In this document: one piece after another, positions 34,519 to 43,800 of the stretch
Layout of the letters: the number at the start of each line of letters is the position of its first letter
Numbering within the stretch: the first letter of the stretch is position 1
NCBI RefSeq assembly: GCF_003097515.1
Contig: NZ_CP029188.1
Location: 4,909,001 to 4,973,000 of the forward strand
Source: Streptomyces tirandamycinicus
GTDB lineage: Bacteria > Actinomycetota > Actinomycetes > Streptomycetales > Streptomycetaceae
Length of the DNA: 64,000 nt
Reading direction: 5' to 3'
Notes under the pieces: generated by a model
What the model was told of the DNA's origin: nothing
What the model saw: the letters and a program-made list of their open reading frames with translations, nothing else
Databases searched by the model: none
Position numbers and translations under genes: made by a program

Positions 34519-35046
34519 ATGTCCGCAACCGGGACGCGACGCACCGGACACCCCATCACCCTGGCCGACGGCACACTCACCCGGACGCGCGAGGCGGCCC
34601 CCGCCGACCTCGGTCCGGTCCAGGCGCTGCACCGCCGCTGCTCGGCCGGGAGCCGGGCCATGCGCTATCACGCGGGGACGCCCGGGCTGTCCGCCGCCGG
34701 CTGGCGGCTGCTGTGCGATCCGCAGCGCGGCACCACCCTGGTCACCACCACCGCCCACCGGACGGACCGCGTCATCGCGATGACCAATGTCATGCGTACC
34801 GACCGGTGGGGCGTGGGGGAGTTCGCCGTGCTGATCGAGGACGCCTGGCAGCGCAAGGGTCTGGGCACCGCGCTCGCCGCCCATGCGGCCGAGGTCGCCC
34901 GGCGGATCGGGCTCCACACCCTGACCGCGGCGGTCGACGCGGCCAATGTGCCGATGCTCCAGGTGCTGGAGAACCTGCACGCGCCGCCCGGCCGCGCCAC
35001 CGGCCCGGTCATCGACGTCGAGATTCCGCTGTGGCGAGGGCGGTGA
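34519..35046 (+). CDS. GNAT-family N-acetyltransferase
   Basis: 175 residues; ATG 34519 follows GAGGAGG. The acetyl-CoA site motif is present as EDAWQRKGLGTALAAHAAEVA (segment near 110-130, Q/RxxGxG/A as QRKGLG), preceded by VGEFAVLI. The N-terminal half is less typical (residues 30-75). Substrate unknown; such proteins acetylate amines, small molecules or protein N-termini. It stands alone, converging on a YceI-type gene with two strong hairpins between them. Confidence 0.85.
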   Translation: MSATGTRRTGHPITLADGTLTRTREAAPADLGPVQALHRRCSAGSRAMRYHAGTPGLSAAGWRLLCDPQRGTTLVTTTAHRTDRVIAMTNVMRTDRWGVGEFAVLIEDAWQRKGLGTALAAHAAEVARRIGLHTLTAAVDAANVPMLQVLENLHAPPGRATGPVIDVEIPLWRGR

Positions 35047-35100
35047 CTGCTCACCGCCCCGCCGCCCGGCCGGGCCCGTGGCCTCCGATGCGCGCCGGAC

Positions 35101-35136
35101 ACGTGCGGTCCCACGCCGCGCCGTGGGACCGCACGT
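35101..35136. terminator. Strong hairpin between converging genes (1)
   Basis: ACGTGCGGTCCCACG and CGTGGGACCGCACGT form a perfect 15-bp stem with a 6-base loop, downstream of the GNAT gene. Confidence 0.85.
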
Positions 35137-35159
35137 GAGGGCGCCCGGGTGTGTACGGC

Positions 35160-35195
35160 GGTGCTCCCCCGTCCGGGGGGGGGTGGGGGAGCACC
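35160..35195. terminator. Strong hairpin between converging genes (2)
   Basis: GGTGCTCCCCC and GGGGGAGCACC form an 11-bp stem 20 bases before the end of the YceI-type gene, serving the minus-strand direction. Confidence 0.8.
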
Positions 35196-35215
35196 GGCCG
35201 GGCGGAGGCGCGCGG

Positions 35216-35830
35216 TCAGGCGGCCTGCCTGATCGCCGAGATGTCGAAGTGCAGCTTCACCTTGTCGCTGACCATCACGCCGCCGGCTTCCAGCGCGGCG
35301 TTCCAGGTCAGGCCCCAGTCGGAGCGCAGGATCTCGGCGCCGCCCTCGAAGCCGACGCGCTGGTTGCCGTAGACGTCGGTCGCCGCGCCGTTGAACTCCA
35401 GGTCGATGGAGAGCGGGCGGGTGACGTCCTTGATGGTGAGGTCTCCGGTGATGCGGTACTTCTCGCCGCCGAGCTGCTCGGCGCTGCTCGAGCGGAAGGA
35501 CATCACCGGGAACCTCTCGACGTCGAAGAAGTCGCCGCTGCGCAGGTGGGCGTCGCGGTCGGCGATGCCGGTGTCGATCCCGGAGATCCCGACCTCGATG
35601 GCCGCGGTGGAGCGGGAGGGGTCCTCGCCGTCCAGGTGCAGGGTGCCCTCGTGGTCGCCGAACGTACCGCGCACATTGGTGACCATCGCGTGGCGAACGG
35701 TGAAGCCGATGCTGCTGTGGGCCGGGTCGATGGTGTACGTGCCGGTCAGCGCGGCCAGGGCCGGGTCCACCGTACGCACGGCGGTGGCGGTGTCGGTGGC
35801 GGCGTCGGTCTTGCGGTTGAACAGGCCCAT
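35216..35830 (-). CDS. YceI-family lipid-binding-type protein
   Basis: 204 residues. The YceI lipocalin-like barrel spans about residues 30-200: TYTIDPAHSSIGFTVRH, then FGDHEGTLHLD and a late RSDWGLTWN segment, all family marks. Unlike periplasmic YceI, no signal peptide is present; the start (ATG 35830 after GAGGAG) leads into MGLFNRKTDAA, so it is cytoplasmic. YceI proteins bind isoprenoids or other amphiphiles. A promoter and paired inverted repeats upstream suggest MarR-type control. Confidence 0.88.
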   Translation of the reverse strand: MGLFNRKTDAATDTATAVRTVDPALAALTGTYTIDPAHSSIGFTVRHAMVTNVRGTFGDHEGTLHLDGEDPSRSTAAIEVGISGIDTGIADRDAHLRSGDFFDVERFPVMSFRSSSAEQLGGEKYRITGDLTIKDVTRPLSIDLEFNGAATDVYGNQRVGFEGGAEILRSDWGLTWNAALEAGGVMVSDKVKLHFDISAIRQAA

Positions 35831-35883
35831 GATGTGCTCCTCGGGGACGTGGTCGGGCGGGTCGGTGGCCTTCCCGGCCACTC

Positions 35884-35935
35884 GTTGAACCTTCAACGAC
35901 GTCCACCATAGAAGCATTCCCGTTCAAGTTTCAAC
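35884..35935 (-). promoter_or_regulatory. YceI-gene promoter with two operator repeats
   Basis: GTTGAA-CC-TTCAAC (35884-35897) is a perfect inverted repeat, and a related GTTCAAGTTTCAAC lies at 35922-35935. Read on the minus strand, TTGAAA, 18 bases and TATGGT form a good promoter between the two sites. The layout suggests repression by a dimeric regulator, perhaps of MarR type. Confidence 0.6.
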
Positions 35936-36771
35936 CTTTTGGTCGGCCTCTGGCCCACATCCCTTCGTGGCTGCTCCGCCCGTGGCCGTTCCGCCCGTCG
36001 CCGTGGCGTGCGGCCCCGAGGGACGCCGGCCGGGTCGTCGCGGGGCTCCGATGCCCTCGGCGCCCCGAACGGCGGCCCCGCCGCTTCCGGCCCTGTCGCT
36101 TCCGGCCCTGTCGCCTCCGGCCCTGTCGCCTCCGGCCCTGTCGCTGCGGGTCTGCGGCTCCGGGCCCGGTGGCCCGGCCGAAGGGACCGATCCGGTGAAC
36201 TCGTCGTACGAGTACATCCGGGCCCCCGGGGCCTCCCGCCGGGCGGTGGCGGCCGGCGCCCGGCGGCCGGGGCGGCTGGAGATCCCCGACAATGCGGATA
36301 TCCGCCAGTCGGCCGTCGTCCGCCCGCGGGCGCCGACTGCGGCACCGTGCCGGCCGGCCACCGCGGTGGGTACCCTGATCGTCATGTCCGCGGCGGGCTC
36401 GCCGGAACGGGCGGGCGCCCGGTCCCGCGGGCTTCGCGCCGGCGAACCCCCGTGTCCGGGGCGGTCGTTGGAGCGCGTCTCATGCCCGTCCGGTGCGGCT
36501 GGCCCCGGACCCGGATCCTCCGGCCGGGGTACGGGGTGCGGGGCCCGTGCCCCAGGTCGCGTCGCGCTCGGGGGAGCGTCGGGTGTCGTACCTTGCCGTG
36601 CGGTGGCCATCGTCTGACGCCGTTGTCGGACCACGACAAATCGCCGGGACCTTCCACTGGTACTTCACCTGCGCTGCGAAACGGTTCTGTGCGGGGGTGA
36701 CAGCAGAACGGGCGCGAGACTGTACGGAGTCAACGGCAGGATTTTCTCGGTGGGCTCCGTAGGGTTCGTAC
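35936..36771. other. Long region without a confident gene
   Basis: The stretch holds four tandem 15-bp units (GCTTCCGGCCCTGTC and variants) at 36083-36142 and many short frames on both strands with unconvincing composition. A promoter-like TACCCT at 36371 with an ATG at 36384 might start a leaderless 77-residue product ending at 36617, but its composition (Gly, Arg, Pro, Ser) is not convincing. Upstream sequence of accB lies at the right end. Confidence 0.5.
36083..36142. repeat. Four 15-bp tandem repeats
   Basis: Units at 36083, 36098, 36113 and 36128 read GCTTCCGGCCCTGTC twice, then GCCTCCGGCCCTGTC twice. The repeats keep frame on both strands, but no reliable gene covers them. Confidence 0.85.
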
Positions 36772-38355
36772 ATGACCGTTTTGGACGAGACCGCAGGCGA
36801 GCCGACCGACGCGCGAGGGCGTGTGGCCGAGCTGCACGCCCTTCGTGAGCAGGCGCGGCGCGGACCCGGTGACCGGGCCACCGAGGCGCAGCACGCCAAG
36901 GGCAAGCTGACCGCGCGAGAGCGCATCGAGCTGCTGCTGGACGCGGGGTCGTTCCGTGAGGTCGAGCAGCTCCGGCGGCACCGTGCCTCGGGCTTCGGAC
37001 TCGAAGCGAAGAAGCCCTACACCGACGGTGTGATCACGGGCTGGGGCACGGTCGAGGGCCGCACGGTCTTCGTCTACGCACACGACTTCCGGATCTTCGG
37101 CGGTGCCCTCGGCGAGGCCCACGCCACGAAGATCCACAAGATCATGGACATGGCGATCGCGGCCGGTGCGCCCCTGGTGTCCCTGAACGACGGCGCCGGG
37201 GCCCGTATCCAGGAGGGCGTCTCCGCCCTCGCGGGCTACGGCGGCATCTTCCAGCGCAACACCAGGGCCTCGGGAGTCATCCCGCAGATCAGCGTGATGC
37301 TCGGCCCGTGCGCCGGCGGCGCGGCCTACTCGCCGGCGCTCACCGACTTCGTGTTCATGGTCCGTGAGACCTCGCAGATGTTCATCACCGGCCCGGACGT
37401 GGTCAAGGCGGTCACCGGGGAGGACATCACGCAGAACGGCCTCGGCGGCGCCGACGTGCACGCCGAGACGAGCGGTGTGGCCCACTTCGCCTACGACGAC
37501 GAGGAGACCTGCATCGCGGAGGTCCGCTACCTGCTGTCGATGCTCCCGCAGAACAATCGGGAGAACCCGCCGCAGGTGCAGAGCGAGGACCCGGCGGACC
37601 GCCGCTCGGACGTCCTGCTGGACCTGGTCCCGGCCGACGGCAACCGTCCCTACGACATGCACAAGGTGATCGAGGAGATCGTCGACGACGGCGACTACCT
37701 GGAGATCCACGAGCGCTGGGCGCGCAACATCATCTGCGCCCTCGGCCGTCTCGACGGCCAGGTCGTCGGGATCGTGGCCAACCAGCCGCAGTCGCTGGCC
37801 GGCGTCCTCGACATCGAGGCGAGCGAGAAGGCCGCGCGCTTCGTCCAGATGTGCGACGCCTTCAACATCCCGATCATCACGCTGCTGGACGTGCCGGGCT
37901 TCCTGCCCGGAGTCGACCAGGAGCACGGCGGCATCATCCGTCACGGCGCGAAGCTCCTCTACGCCTACTGCAACGCCACCGTGCCCCGCATCTCGCTGAT
38001 CCTGCGCAAGGCCTACGGCGGCGCGTACATCGTCATGGACTCCCAGTCCATCGGGGCCGACCTCACCTACGCGTGGCCGACGAACGAGATCGCCGTGATG
38101 GGCGCCGAGGGCGCGGCCAACGTCATCTTCCGCCGTCAGATCGCCGATGCCGAGGACCCCGACGCCATGCGCGCCCGCATGGTCAAGGAGTACAAGGCCG
38201 AGCTGATGCATCCCTACTACGCGGCGGAGCGCGGACTGGTCGACGACGTCATCGACCCGGCCGAGACCCGCGAGGTGCTGATCCGCTCCCTCGCCATGCT
38301 CCGTACGAAGCACGCCGACCTGCCGTCCCGCAAGCACGGCAACCCCCCGCAGTAA
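36772..38355 (+). CDS. pccB: Acyl-CoA carboxylase beta (carboxyltransferase) subunit
   Basis: 527 residues, the usual size of actinobacterial PccB/AccB. Crotonase-like halves show the CoA-binding GGALGEAHATKI and LNDGAGARIQEG in the N-terminal domain (about 105-145), and GFLPGVDQEHGGIIRHGAKLL (segment) with KAYGGAYIVM in the C-terminal domain, which binds carboxybiotin. It transfers CO2 from biotin to propionyl-CoA or acetyl-CoA, making methylmalonyl-CoA/malonyl-CoA for fatty-acid and polyketide synthesis. It is followed at once by the small epsilon subunit gene; the biotin-bearing alpha subunit is encoded elsewhere. Confidence 0.92.
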   Translation: MTVLDETAGEPTDARGRVAELHALREQARRGPGDRATEAQHAKGKLTARERIELLLDAGSFREVEQLRRHRASGFGLEAKKPYTDGVITGWGTVEGRTVFVYAHDFRIFGGALGEAHATKIHKIMDMAIAAGAPLVSLNDGAGARIQEGVSALAGYGGIFQRNTRASGVIPQISVMLGPCAGGAAYSPALTDFVFMVRETSQMFITGPDVVKAVTGEDITQNGLGGADVHAETSGVAHFAYDDEETCIAEVRYLLSMLPQNNRENPPQVQSEDPADRRSDVLLDLVPADGNRPYDMHKVIEEIVDDGDYLEIHERWARNIICALGRLDGQVVGIVANQPQSLAGVLDIEASEKAARFVQMCDAFNIPIITLLDVPGFLPGVDQEHGGIIRHGAKLLYAYCNATVPRISLILRKAYGGAYIVMDSQSIGADLTYAWPTNEIAVMGAEGAANVIFRRQIADAEDPDAMRARMVKEYKAELMHPYYAAERGLVDDVIDPAETREVLIRSLAMLRTKHADLPSRKHGNPPQ

Positions 38356-38376
38356 CCCACGAGGAGAATGCTGCAT

Positions 38377-38580
38377 ATGATCACGCCCGCCGAATCCCTG
38401 CTCCGCGTCGAGAAGGGTCACGCCGACCCCGAGGAACTCGCCGCGATCACGGCCGTTCTCCTCGCCCGCGCCGCGTCGCAGCCGCAGGCAGCCCAGGCCC
38501 ACCGCGGCCGCAGCACCGCCGGGTGGCGCCGTCTGGAGCGTCAGTCCGGCTTCCGCGCGCCGCACTCCTGGCAGGGCTGA
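38377..38580 (+). CDS. Acyl-CoA carboxylase epsilon subunit
   Basis: 67 residues. ATG 38377 is chosen over an ATG at 38368, since GAGGAG ends only one base before the latter. The sequence begins ITPAESLLRVEKGHADPEEL and ends RQSGFRAPHSWQG, as do actinobacterial PccE/AccE epsilon subunits, which bind alpha and beta and raise activity. It sits 21 bases after the beta gene, in the same operon, before a strong terminator. Confidence 0.88.
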   Translation: MITPAESLLRVEKGHADPEELAAITAVLLARAASQPQAAQAHRGRSTAGWRRLERQSGFRAPHSWQG

Positions 38581-38685
38581 CACCGCCGCCCCTCCGGGCC
38601 CCGGGCCCTTGGCCCGTCCGGGAACGGACGCCCCCGGCCGATCGGGGGGCGGTACGACCACGGCCCGTACGACCACAGCCTGCAG

Positions 38686-38722
38686 ACGGCCTGCACGACC
38701 CGCTTGGGGTCGCGCAGGCCGT
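38686..38722 (+). terminator. Terminator of the acyl-CoA carboxylase genes
   Basis: Sixteen-base arms (beginning ACGGCCTGC and ending GCAGGCCGT) pair with one mismatch around a 5-base loop. Confidence 0.8.
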
Positions 38723-39011
38723 CGTCGTGTTCGGGGCGGGATCCGCGTCGCCGATGAGAGCCGTCGGGCGCCGACGTTCTGCTACGGGAGCCGCTGAGAG
38801 CCGCTGAGAGCCGAGAGAGCCGTCGGGCGCCGTCGGGCGCCGTCGGGGGTCGGCGAAGGAGAGGAGTCCCGGAAGGCGGCCACCGGCCGCGTTGCGGCCG
38901 TACCCGGCCGGGGGCCGCACGCGTGGCCGGTGGGGGCCGATGGCCACCGGTGCCGCCGTCGCTCCCGGCCCCTGCGACAGGACCGTCGCACGCCCGGCAA
39001 CCCACCCCGCA

Positions 39012-39056
39012 CAGCCCTCCGCCCCGCTGGACGAGGTCCAGCGGGGCGGAGGGCTG
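39012..39056. terminator. Perfect 21-bp-stem hairpin
   Basis: Arms at 39012-39032 (beginning CAGCCCTCCGCCCCGC) and 39036-39056 are perfect inverted repeats around GAG. It lies downstream of the minus-strand conservon and probably ends its transcript. Confidence 0.85.
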
Positions 39057-39213
39057 ACGGCGTCGGGGACCGGAAGGGGTTCTCGCCGTTCCCCGTCCCG
39101 GCCGGGACGGGGCGAGAGGACGGACGCGCTGGGACGGCGCACCCGGGACGCACGGCCTGACGGTCCTGCCGCGCGACGGTCCTGGCCCGCGGTGGTCCTG
39201 CCGCGCGACGGTC

Positions 39214-39795
39214 CTAGCGCAGGCGGGCCATGAGTGCGTGTTCGACGAGGGTGATGAGGGCGCTCTTGGCGTCGGCGCGGTGGCGGGCGTCGGTGGTGAT
39301 GATCGGTGCGTCGGGTCCGATCTGGAGGGCTTCGCGGACTTCGTCGGGAGTGTAGGGCTGGTGGCCGTCGAAGCCGTTGAGGGCGATGACGAACGGGAGG
39401 CCGCTGTTCTCGAAGTAGTCGACGGCGGGGAAGCAGTCGGCGAGTCTGCGGGTGTCGACGAGGACGACGGCGCCGATGGCGCCGCGGACGAGGTCGTCCC
39501 ACATGAACCAGAAGCGGTCCTGTCCGGGGGTGCCGAACAGGTAGAGGATGAGGTCCTGGTCGAGTGTGATGCGGCCGAAGTCCATGGCCACCGTGGTGGT
39601 GGTCTTGTCGCCGGTGTGTGTGAGGTCGTCGATGCCGGCCGACGCGGACGTCATGACGGCCTCGGTGCGCAGCGGGTTGATCTCCGAGACGGCGCCGACG
39701 AACGTGGTCTTGCCCACGCCGAAGCCACCCGCCACCACGATCTTCGCACTGGTGGTTGAGCGGGCAGCACCGCCGCTAGAGCTTGCGAAGTCCAC
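39214..39795 (-). CDS. cvnD: Conservon GTPase CvnD (first copy in window)
   Basis: 193-residue small Ras-like GTPase of the MglA/CvnD group: P-loop GGFGVGKT (23-30), G3-like GTPGQDRFW (about 88-96) and a late LNGFDGH segment in the G4 position, where the usual NKxD is replaced by LNGF. GTG start overlaps the DUF742 gene by 20 bases. In a conservon it works with a membrane histidine kinase and a roadblock protein as a signalling complex. DNA is almost identical to the copy at 44552 except for a block near 39330-39400. Confidence 0.9.
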   Translation of the reverse strand: MDFASSSGGAARSTTSAKIVVAGGFGVGKTTFVGAVSEINPLRTEAVMTSASAGIDDLTHTGDKTTTTVAMDFGRITLDQDLILYLFGTPGQDRFWFMWDDLVRGAIGAVVLVDTRRLADCFPAVDYFENSGLPFVIALNGFDGHQPYTPDEVREALQIGPDAPIITTDARHRADAKSALITLVEHALMARLR

Positions 39796-40345
39796 TGAGC
39801 ACCCTTTCGAGCAGTGTCACGTCTGGCTGGCCGCCGGCGGTCTCGTCGCCGCCGGGCTGGTGGATGGCGACGAGTCCGGCCTCGGCCAGGTCGGCTACGA
39901 GGATCCGGGCGACGCCGAGGGGGATGGAGAGGAGTGCCGAGATCTCGGCCACCGACTTGATCTCGAAGCACAGCCGGCAGATCCGCTGGTGCTCGGGCAA
40001 CTGCCCTTGCAGCCGGGCGGGATCGGCCGTGGTGCTGACCAGCGCCTCGATGGCGAGCTGGTAGCGCGGCCGGGTCCGGCCGCCGGTCATCGCGTACGGA
40101 CGCACCAGCGGGTTGCTGCCGCCCGACGCGGGACCCGGCTCCGGAGCCCGGCGAGGAGCCGCCGGACGGCTCCGGGGCCCCTGCGGCTGGTGGTACGACG
40201 GGTCGTACGGCTGCTGCGGCCGCTGATAGGGCTGGGGACCACCGCCCCTGCTCGGTGAAGAGGGGAAGTTGAAGCGGTTCTGAGCGTGCTCACCCGGAGA
40301 CTGCTGAGCCCCTTCGTATGGGTGTCCGCCTGGGGGTGTTGCCAC
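39776..40345 (-). CDS. cvnC: Conservon DUF742 protein CvnC (first copy)
   Basis: 189 residues. The GTG at 40345 is chosen because AGGAGG lies five bases upstream. The N-terminal 90 residues are Pro/Gln/Tyr/Arg-rich and disordered; the C-terminal DUF742 winged-helix-like domain (about 85-189) contains PLVRPYAMTGGRTRPRYQLA and HQRICRLC. It links the kinase to the GTPase in conservon complexes. It is longer than its partner at 45114 (135 residues), differing mainly in the disordered part. Confidence 0.88.
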   Translation of the reverse strand: MATPPGGHPYEGAQQSPGEHAQNRFNFPSSPSRGGGPQPYQRPQQPYDPSYHQPQGPRSRPAAPRRAPEPGPASGGSNPLVRPYAMTGGRTRPRYQLAIEALVSTTADPARLQGQLPEHQRICRLCFEIKSVAEISALLSIPLGVARILVADLAEAGLVAIHQPGGDETAGGQPDVTLLERVLSGLRKL

Positions 40346-40441
40346 GATTCCTCCTCCGAGTGCCGTACGCCGGTCCATGTCCCTGTGGAGCCGCGCCACC
40401 GCACCCTATGGCGCGGTGGCGGCAAACGCACTGCCGTTCAG

Positions 40442-40864
40442 CTAGTTGAGAAGACTTCCCTGGAGTTCGGCACGCAGGTCCGGGGTGAGGACGGTGCCGG
40501 CACGGTCGACCAGGAGAGCCATCTCGTAGCCCACGAGGCCGATGTCGGCGTCGGGGTGGGCGAGGACGGCCAGCGAGGAGCCGTCCGAGATGGACATGAT
40601 GAAGAGGAAGCCGCGCTCCATCTCCACGACGGTCTGGTTGACCGCGCCGCCTTCGAAGATCCGGGACGCCCCCGCGGTCAGCGAGGTCAGTCCGGACGCC
40701 ACCGCCGCCAGTTGGTCGGCGCGGTCGCGCGGAAACCCTTCGGACATCGCCAGCAGGAGTCCGTCGGCGGAGACCACCACGGTGTGGGACACCCCGGGGG
40801 TGTTGTCCACGAAGTTGGTGATCAACCAGTTCAGATTCTGCGCCGCCTGGCTCATCGGGCTCAC
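40442..40864 (-). CDS. cvnB: Conservon roadblock/LC7 protein CvnB (first copy)
   Basis: 140 residues of the roadblock/LC7 family (QAAQNLNWLITNFVDNTPG; VVVSADGLLLAMSEGFPRD), a dimerising GTPase regulator. GTG 40864 is preferred because AGGAG lies seven bases upstream; the gene begins one base after the kinase stop. The protein is identical to that at 45665 apart from the last residue (Asn versus His), and the DNA differs at only a few positions. Confidence 0.9.
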   Translation of the reverse strand: MSPMSQAAQNLNWLITNFVDNTPGVSHTVVVSADGLLLAMSEGFPRDRADQLAAVASGLTSLTAGASRIFEGGAVNQTVVEMERGFLFIMSISDGSSLAVLAHPDADIGLVGYEMALLVDRAGTVLTPDLRAELQGSLLN

Positions 40865-40865
40865 A

Positions 40866-43800
40866 CTAACGCTCCTGGTTGTAGGTACTGCCCGGGCCGT
40901 AGCCCGATCCGTTCGTGTCCGTTCCCGCGCTGCGTCCCTGCTGGACACCGCGCCGCAGGTTGCTCAACCTGCCACGCACGTCCTCAGGGGCGCGGGACAC
41001 CTGAGGGCCGCTCTGCGGGGTCTGCTCTGCCGTGCCCTCGATCAGATTGGCCTTGGGAACCCGGCGGGGAAGCCCGGACGAGGTGACTCCGCCGGCCGCA
41101 GGCTTGCGGAGCTTCTCGGCCCGCTGCCAGCGCTCGTCGTTCTTCGAGCGCCACTCGTCGGAGCCGCCCGCCTCCGTGCCTCCGGCCTGGGCCGCCTGGG
41201 GGGCCTGCTGCTCGGCCCGTTCCTGCGTCCGGCCGGCGCTGCCGGTGGAGGAAGGCCACTGCGCCTCCTGCTGCGCCTGCTGTCCCTGCGCCTGCTGTCC
41301 CTGCTGGCTGCTGCCGCGGCGCGGCAGACCGGCGTCCGTCAGCTGGTGGCCGGAGCCGGTGGCCGGAGCCGGACGCTCGAAGCCTACGCGCTCCGCGCCG
41401 TTCGCGGGAGCGGGGGGAGCAGATTCCGCATCCGGCCGGTACTCCGGCTCGTACGCACCCTGGTACGCGTTCTGGTCCGCCCACTCTCCCTGGCCGGGCC
41501 GGGGAGCGTAGCCGTTGTCGTACTCCGGTGCGGAGCCCTGCGAGCCATCGTACGAGGCTTCCGCATAGGTCTGCTCCCGGTGCTCGGGGTAACCGCCGGA
41601 AACCTGGAACTCGCCCGTGTTCTCGTACCCGTTGGCGTCGTACCCGTCGGCGTTGTAGCCGTTCCGGTCGTAGCCGCCGGGCTCGTAGCCGTTGCGCTCG
41701 TACCCGTTCTGGTCGTAGGCGGACTGCTGCTCCTGTGCGTAGCCCTGCTCGTACTGCTCCTCGGCGTAGCTCCCCTGATCGGCGTAGCCCTGCTCGGACT
41801 CGTCGCGGAACAGCGGACGGTCGCCGCCGGACTGCGCCTCCAGCGCCGCCCGTCGTTCCTCGCGCATCAGCGAGCGGTTGACCGGGTCCAGCTGCCGGGC
41901 TTCGGCCGGTTGCTCCTCGTAGCGGGAGTCGTCGAAACCGAGCTCCGCCGCGGTGCGCATCGGAGCGGCTTCGAAGGACTCCTGCGCCGGGATCATCTGG
42001 GAGACCGTGAAGTCGTCCTCGGGGACCGCCGCCTCGCCACCGCCGCCGTGGGTGATCGCGTCCGGGAGCATGACCAGCGACGTCGTACCGGCCTGCTCGC
42101 CCGACGGGCGGAGCTGGACGCGGATGCCGTGCCGGTCGGACAGCCGGCCGACCACGAAGAGGCCCATGCGCTGCGAGACGGCGGCGTCCACCGTCGGCGG
42201 GTTGGCCAGCTTGTGGTTGATGTCGGCGAAGTCCTCGGCGGTCAGCCCGATGCCCTTGTCATGAATCTCGATCATGACCCGGCCGTCGGGCAGCCGCGTC
42301 GCGGTGACGCGGACCTTCGTCTGCGGGGACGAGAACGTGGTGGCGTTCTCCAGCAGCTCGGCGAGCAGGTGCACGAGGTCGGTCACGGCCTGGCCGTGGA
42401 TCTCGGTCTCCGGGACGCCGGTGAGCTCGATGCGCTCGTAGGACTCCACCTCGGAGGAGGCGGCGCGGAGCACGTCCACCAGCGGCACCGGCTGGTTCCA
42501 GCGGCGGCCCGGCTCCTCGCCGGCGAGCACGAGGAGGTTCTCGCCGTTGCGGCGCATACGGGTCGCCAGGTGGTCCAGCTTGAAGAGGTTCTCCAGCTGG
42601 TCCGGGTCGGCCTCGTTGTTCTCCAGGTCGGTGATCAGGGTCAGCTGTCCCTCGATCAGGGACTGGTTGCGGCGCGACAGGTTGGTGAAGATCGCGTTGA
42701 CGTTGCCGCGGAGCATCGCCTGCTCGGCGGCGAGCCGCACGGCCTCGCGGTGGACCTGGTCGAAGGCGCGGGCGACCTCGCCGATCTCGTCCTGGCTGTC
42801 GATCGGGATCGGCTGCACACGGGTGTCCACCCGGCCCGGCTCGGTGCGCGAGAGCTGGTCGACGAGCATCGGCAGGCGCTGCTCGGCGATGCCGAAGGCG
42901 GCGGTGCGCAGCTGGCGCATCGAGCGGCTCATCTGGCGGGCCACCATGCCGGCCAGGATGAACGCGGTGAGCAGCGCGACGACGACGATCAGACCGTTGA
43001 CGAAGGCATCGGTCTTGGCCTCGTCGGAGATCCGGGCCGCCTCGGCCACGGCCTTGTCGACGAGTTCCTTCTCGACCTCGCTGTAGCCCTCGAACTTGGC
43101 GGTGGCGGCCGGCATCCAGACGTCCTTGGTGACGCCGATCTCCGCGAGCTCGTCGGGGTCGGCACCGGTGCTGATCGCACCGACCATGCCGCCGAGGACG
43201 GAGCCGTCCTCGTCCTTGGGCGGAGGCTGGAACGTCTGGCCCGAGGCGGCCGCGGCGGTGGCGGCGGCGGCAAGCGCCTTCCGGCCCTCCTCCGTCTTCT
43301 TGGCCATGACCTCCTTCAGCCTGTCCACGTCGGCCTGGGTGCCGCCGGACTGGTACTCGCCGAGGGCGATGCCCTCGAGGTACGCGTAGGAGGTGAAGGC
43401 GATGGTCTGGCCGGCCCTGATGTCCTTCTTCTTGCTCGGACGGACGAGCAGTTCCATGCCGATGGAGCGCTGAAGCGATTCGGCGGCCTTGGCCAGCTGG
43501 ATCGCGTACACCATCCGGCCGTAGCTCGTCACGTTGCCGGTGCCGAGACCGAGTTCGTTGGCGAACTCCATCAGGTAGTGCTGGACGCCGACGTAGCTCT
43601 CCTGGGTGGCGACCGGGCCCCGCTGGTCGTCGGAGGGGTCGTCCGGGTCCTCGCCCTCGGACTTGGTCGCCGTCTCGAACTGGGTCGTGTAGGCGACCTC
43701 GCGCAGCCTCTCCAGGCCGGGCTCCGCGGCGCGGAACAGGTTCAGGCGCCGCTGGAGGCCCTCCTTCTCCGGCATGTCCTTGACGGCCTCGTCGAACTTC

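Larger units (their letters stand above)
38581..39213. other. Intergenic region between converging operons
   Basis: 633 bases holding two terminators (38686-38722 and 39012-39056), an array of GAGCCGCTGA-like 10-bp units at 38788-38850, and repeats of a CGCGACGGTCCTGCC unit running into the stop codon of the cvnD gene. I see no gene. Confidence 0.6.

Noticed and set aside
35924..36634. 236-codon minus-strand gene in the gap before pccB
   Set aside because: Low-complexity Arg/Gly/Pro composition, no ribosome site and the tandem 15-mer repeats across it make it an unlikely gene.
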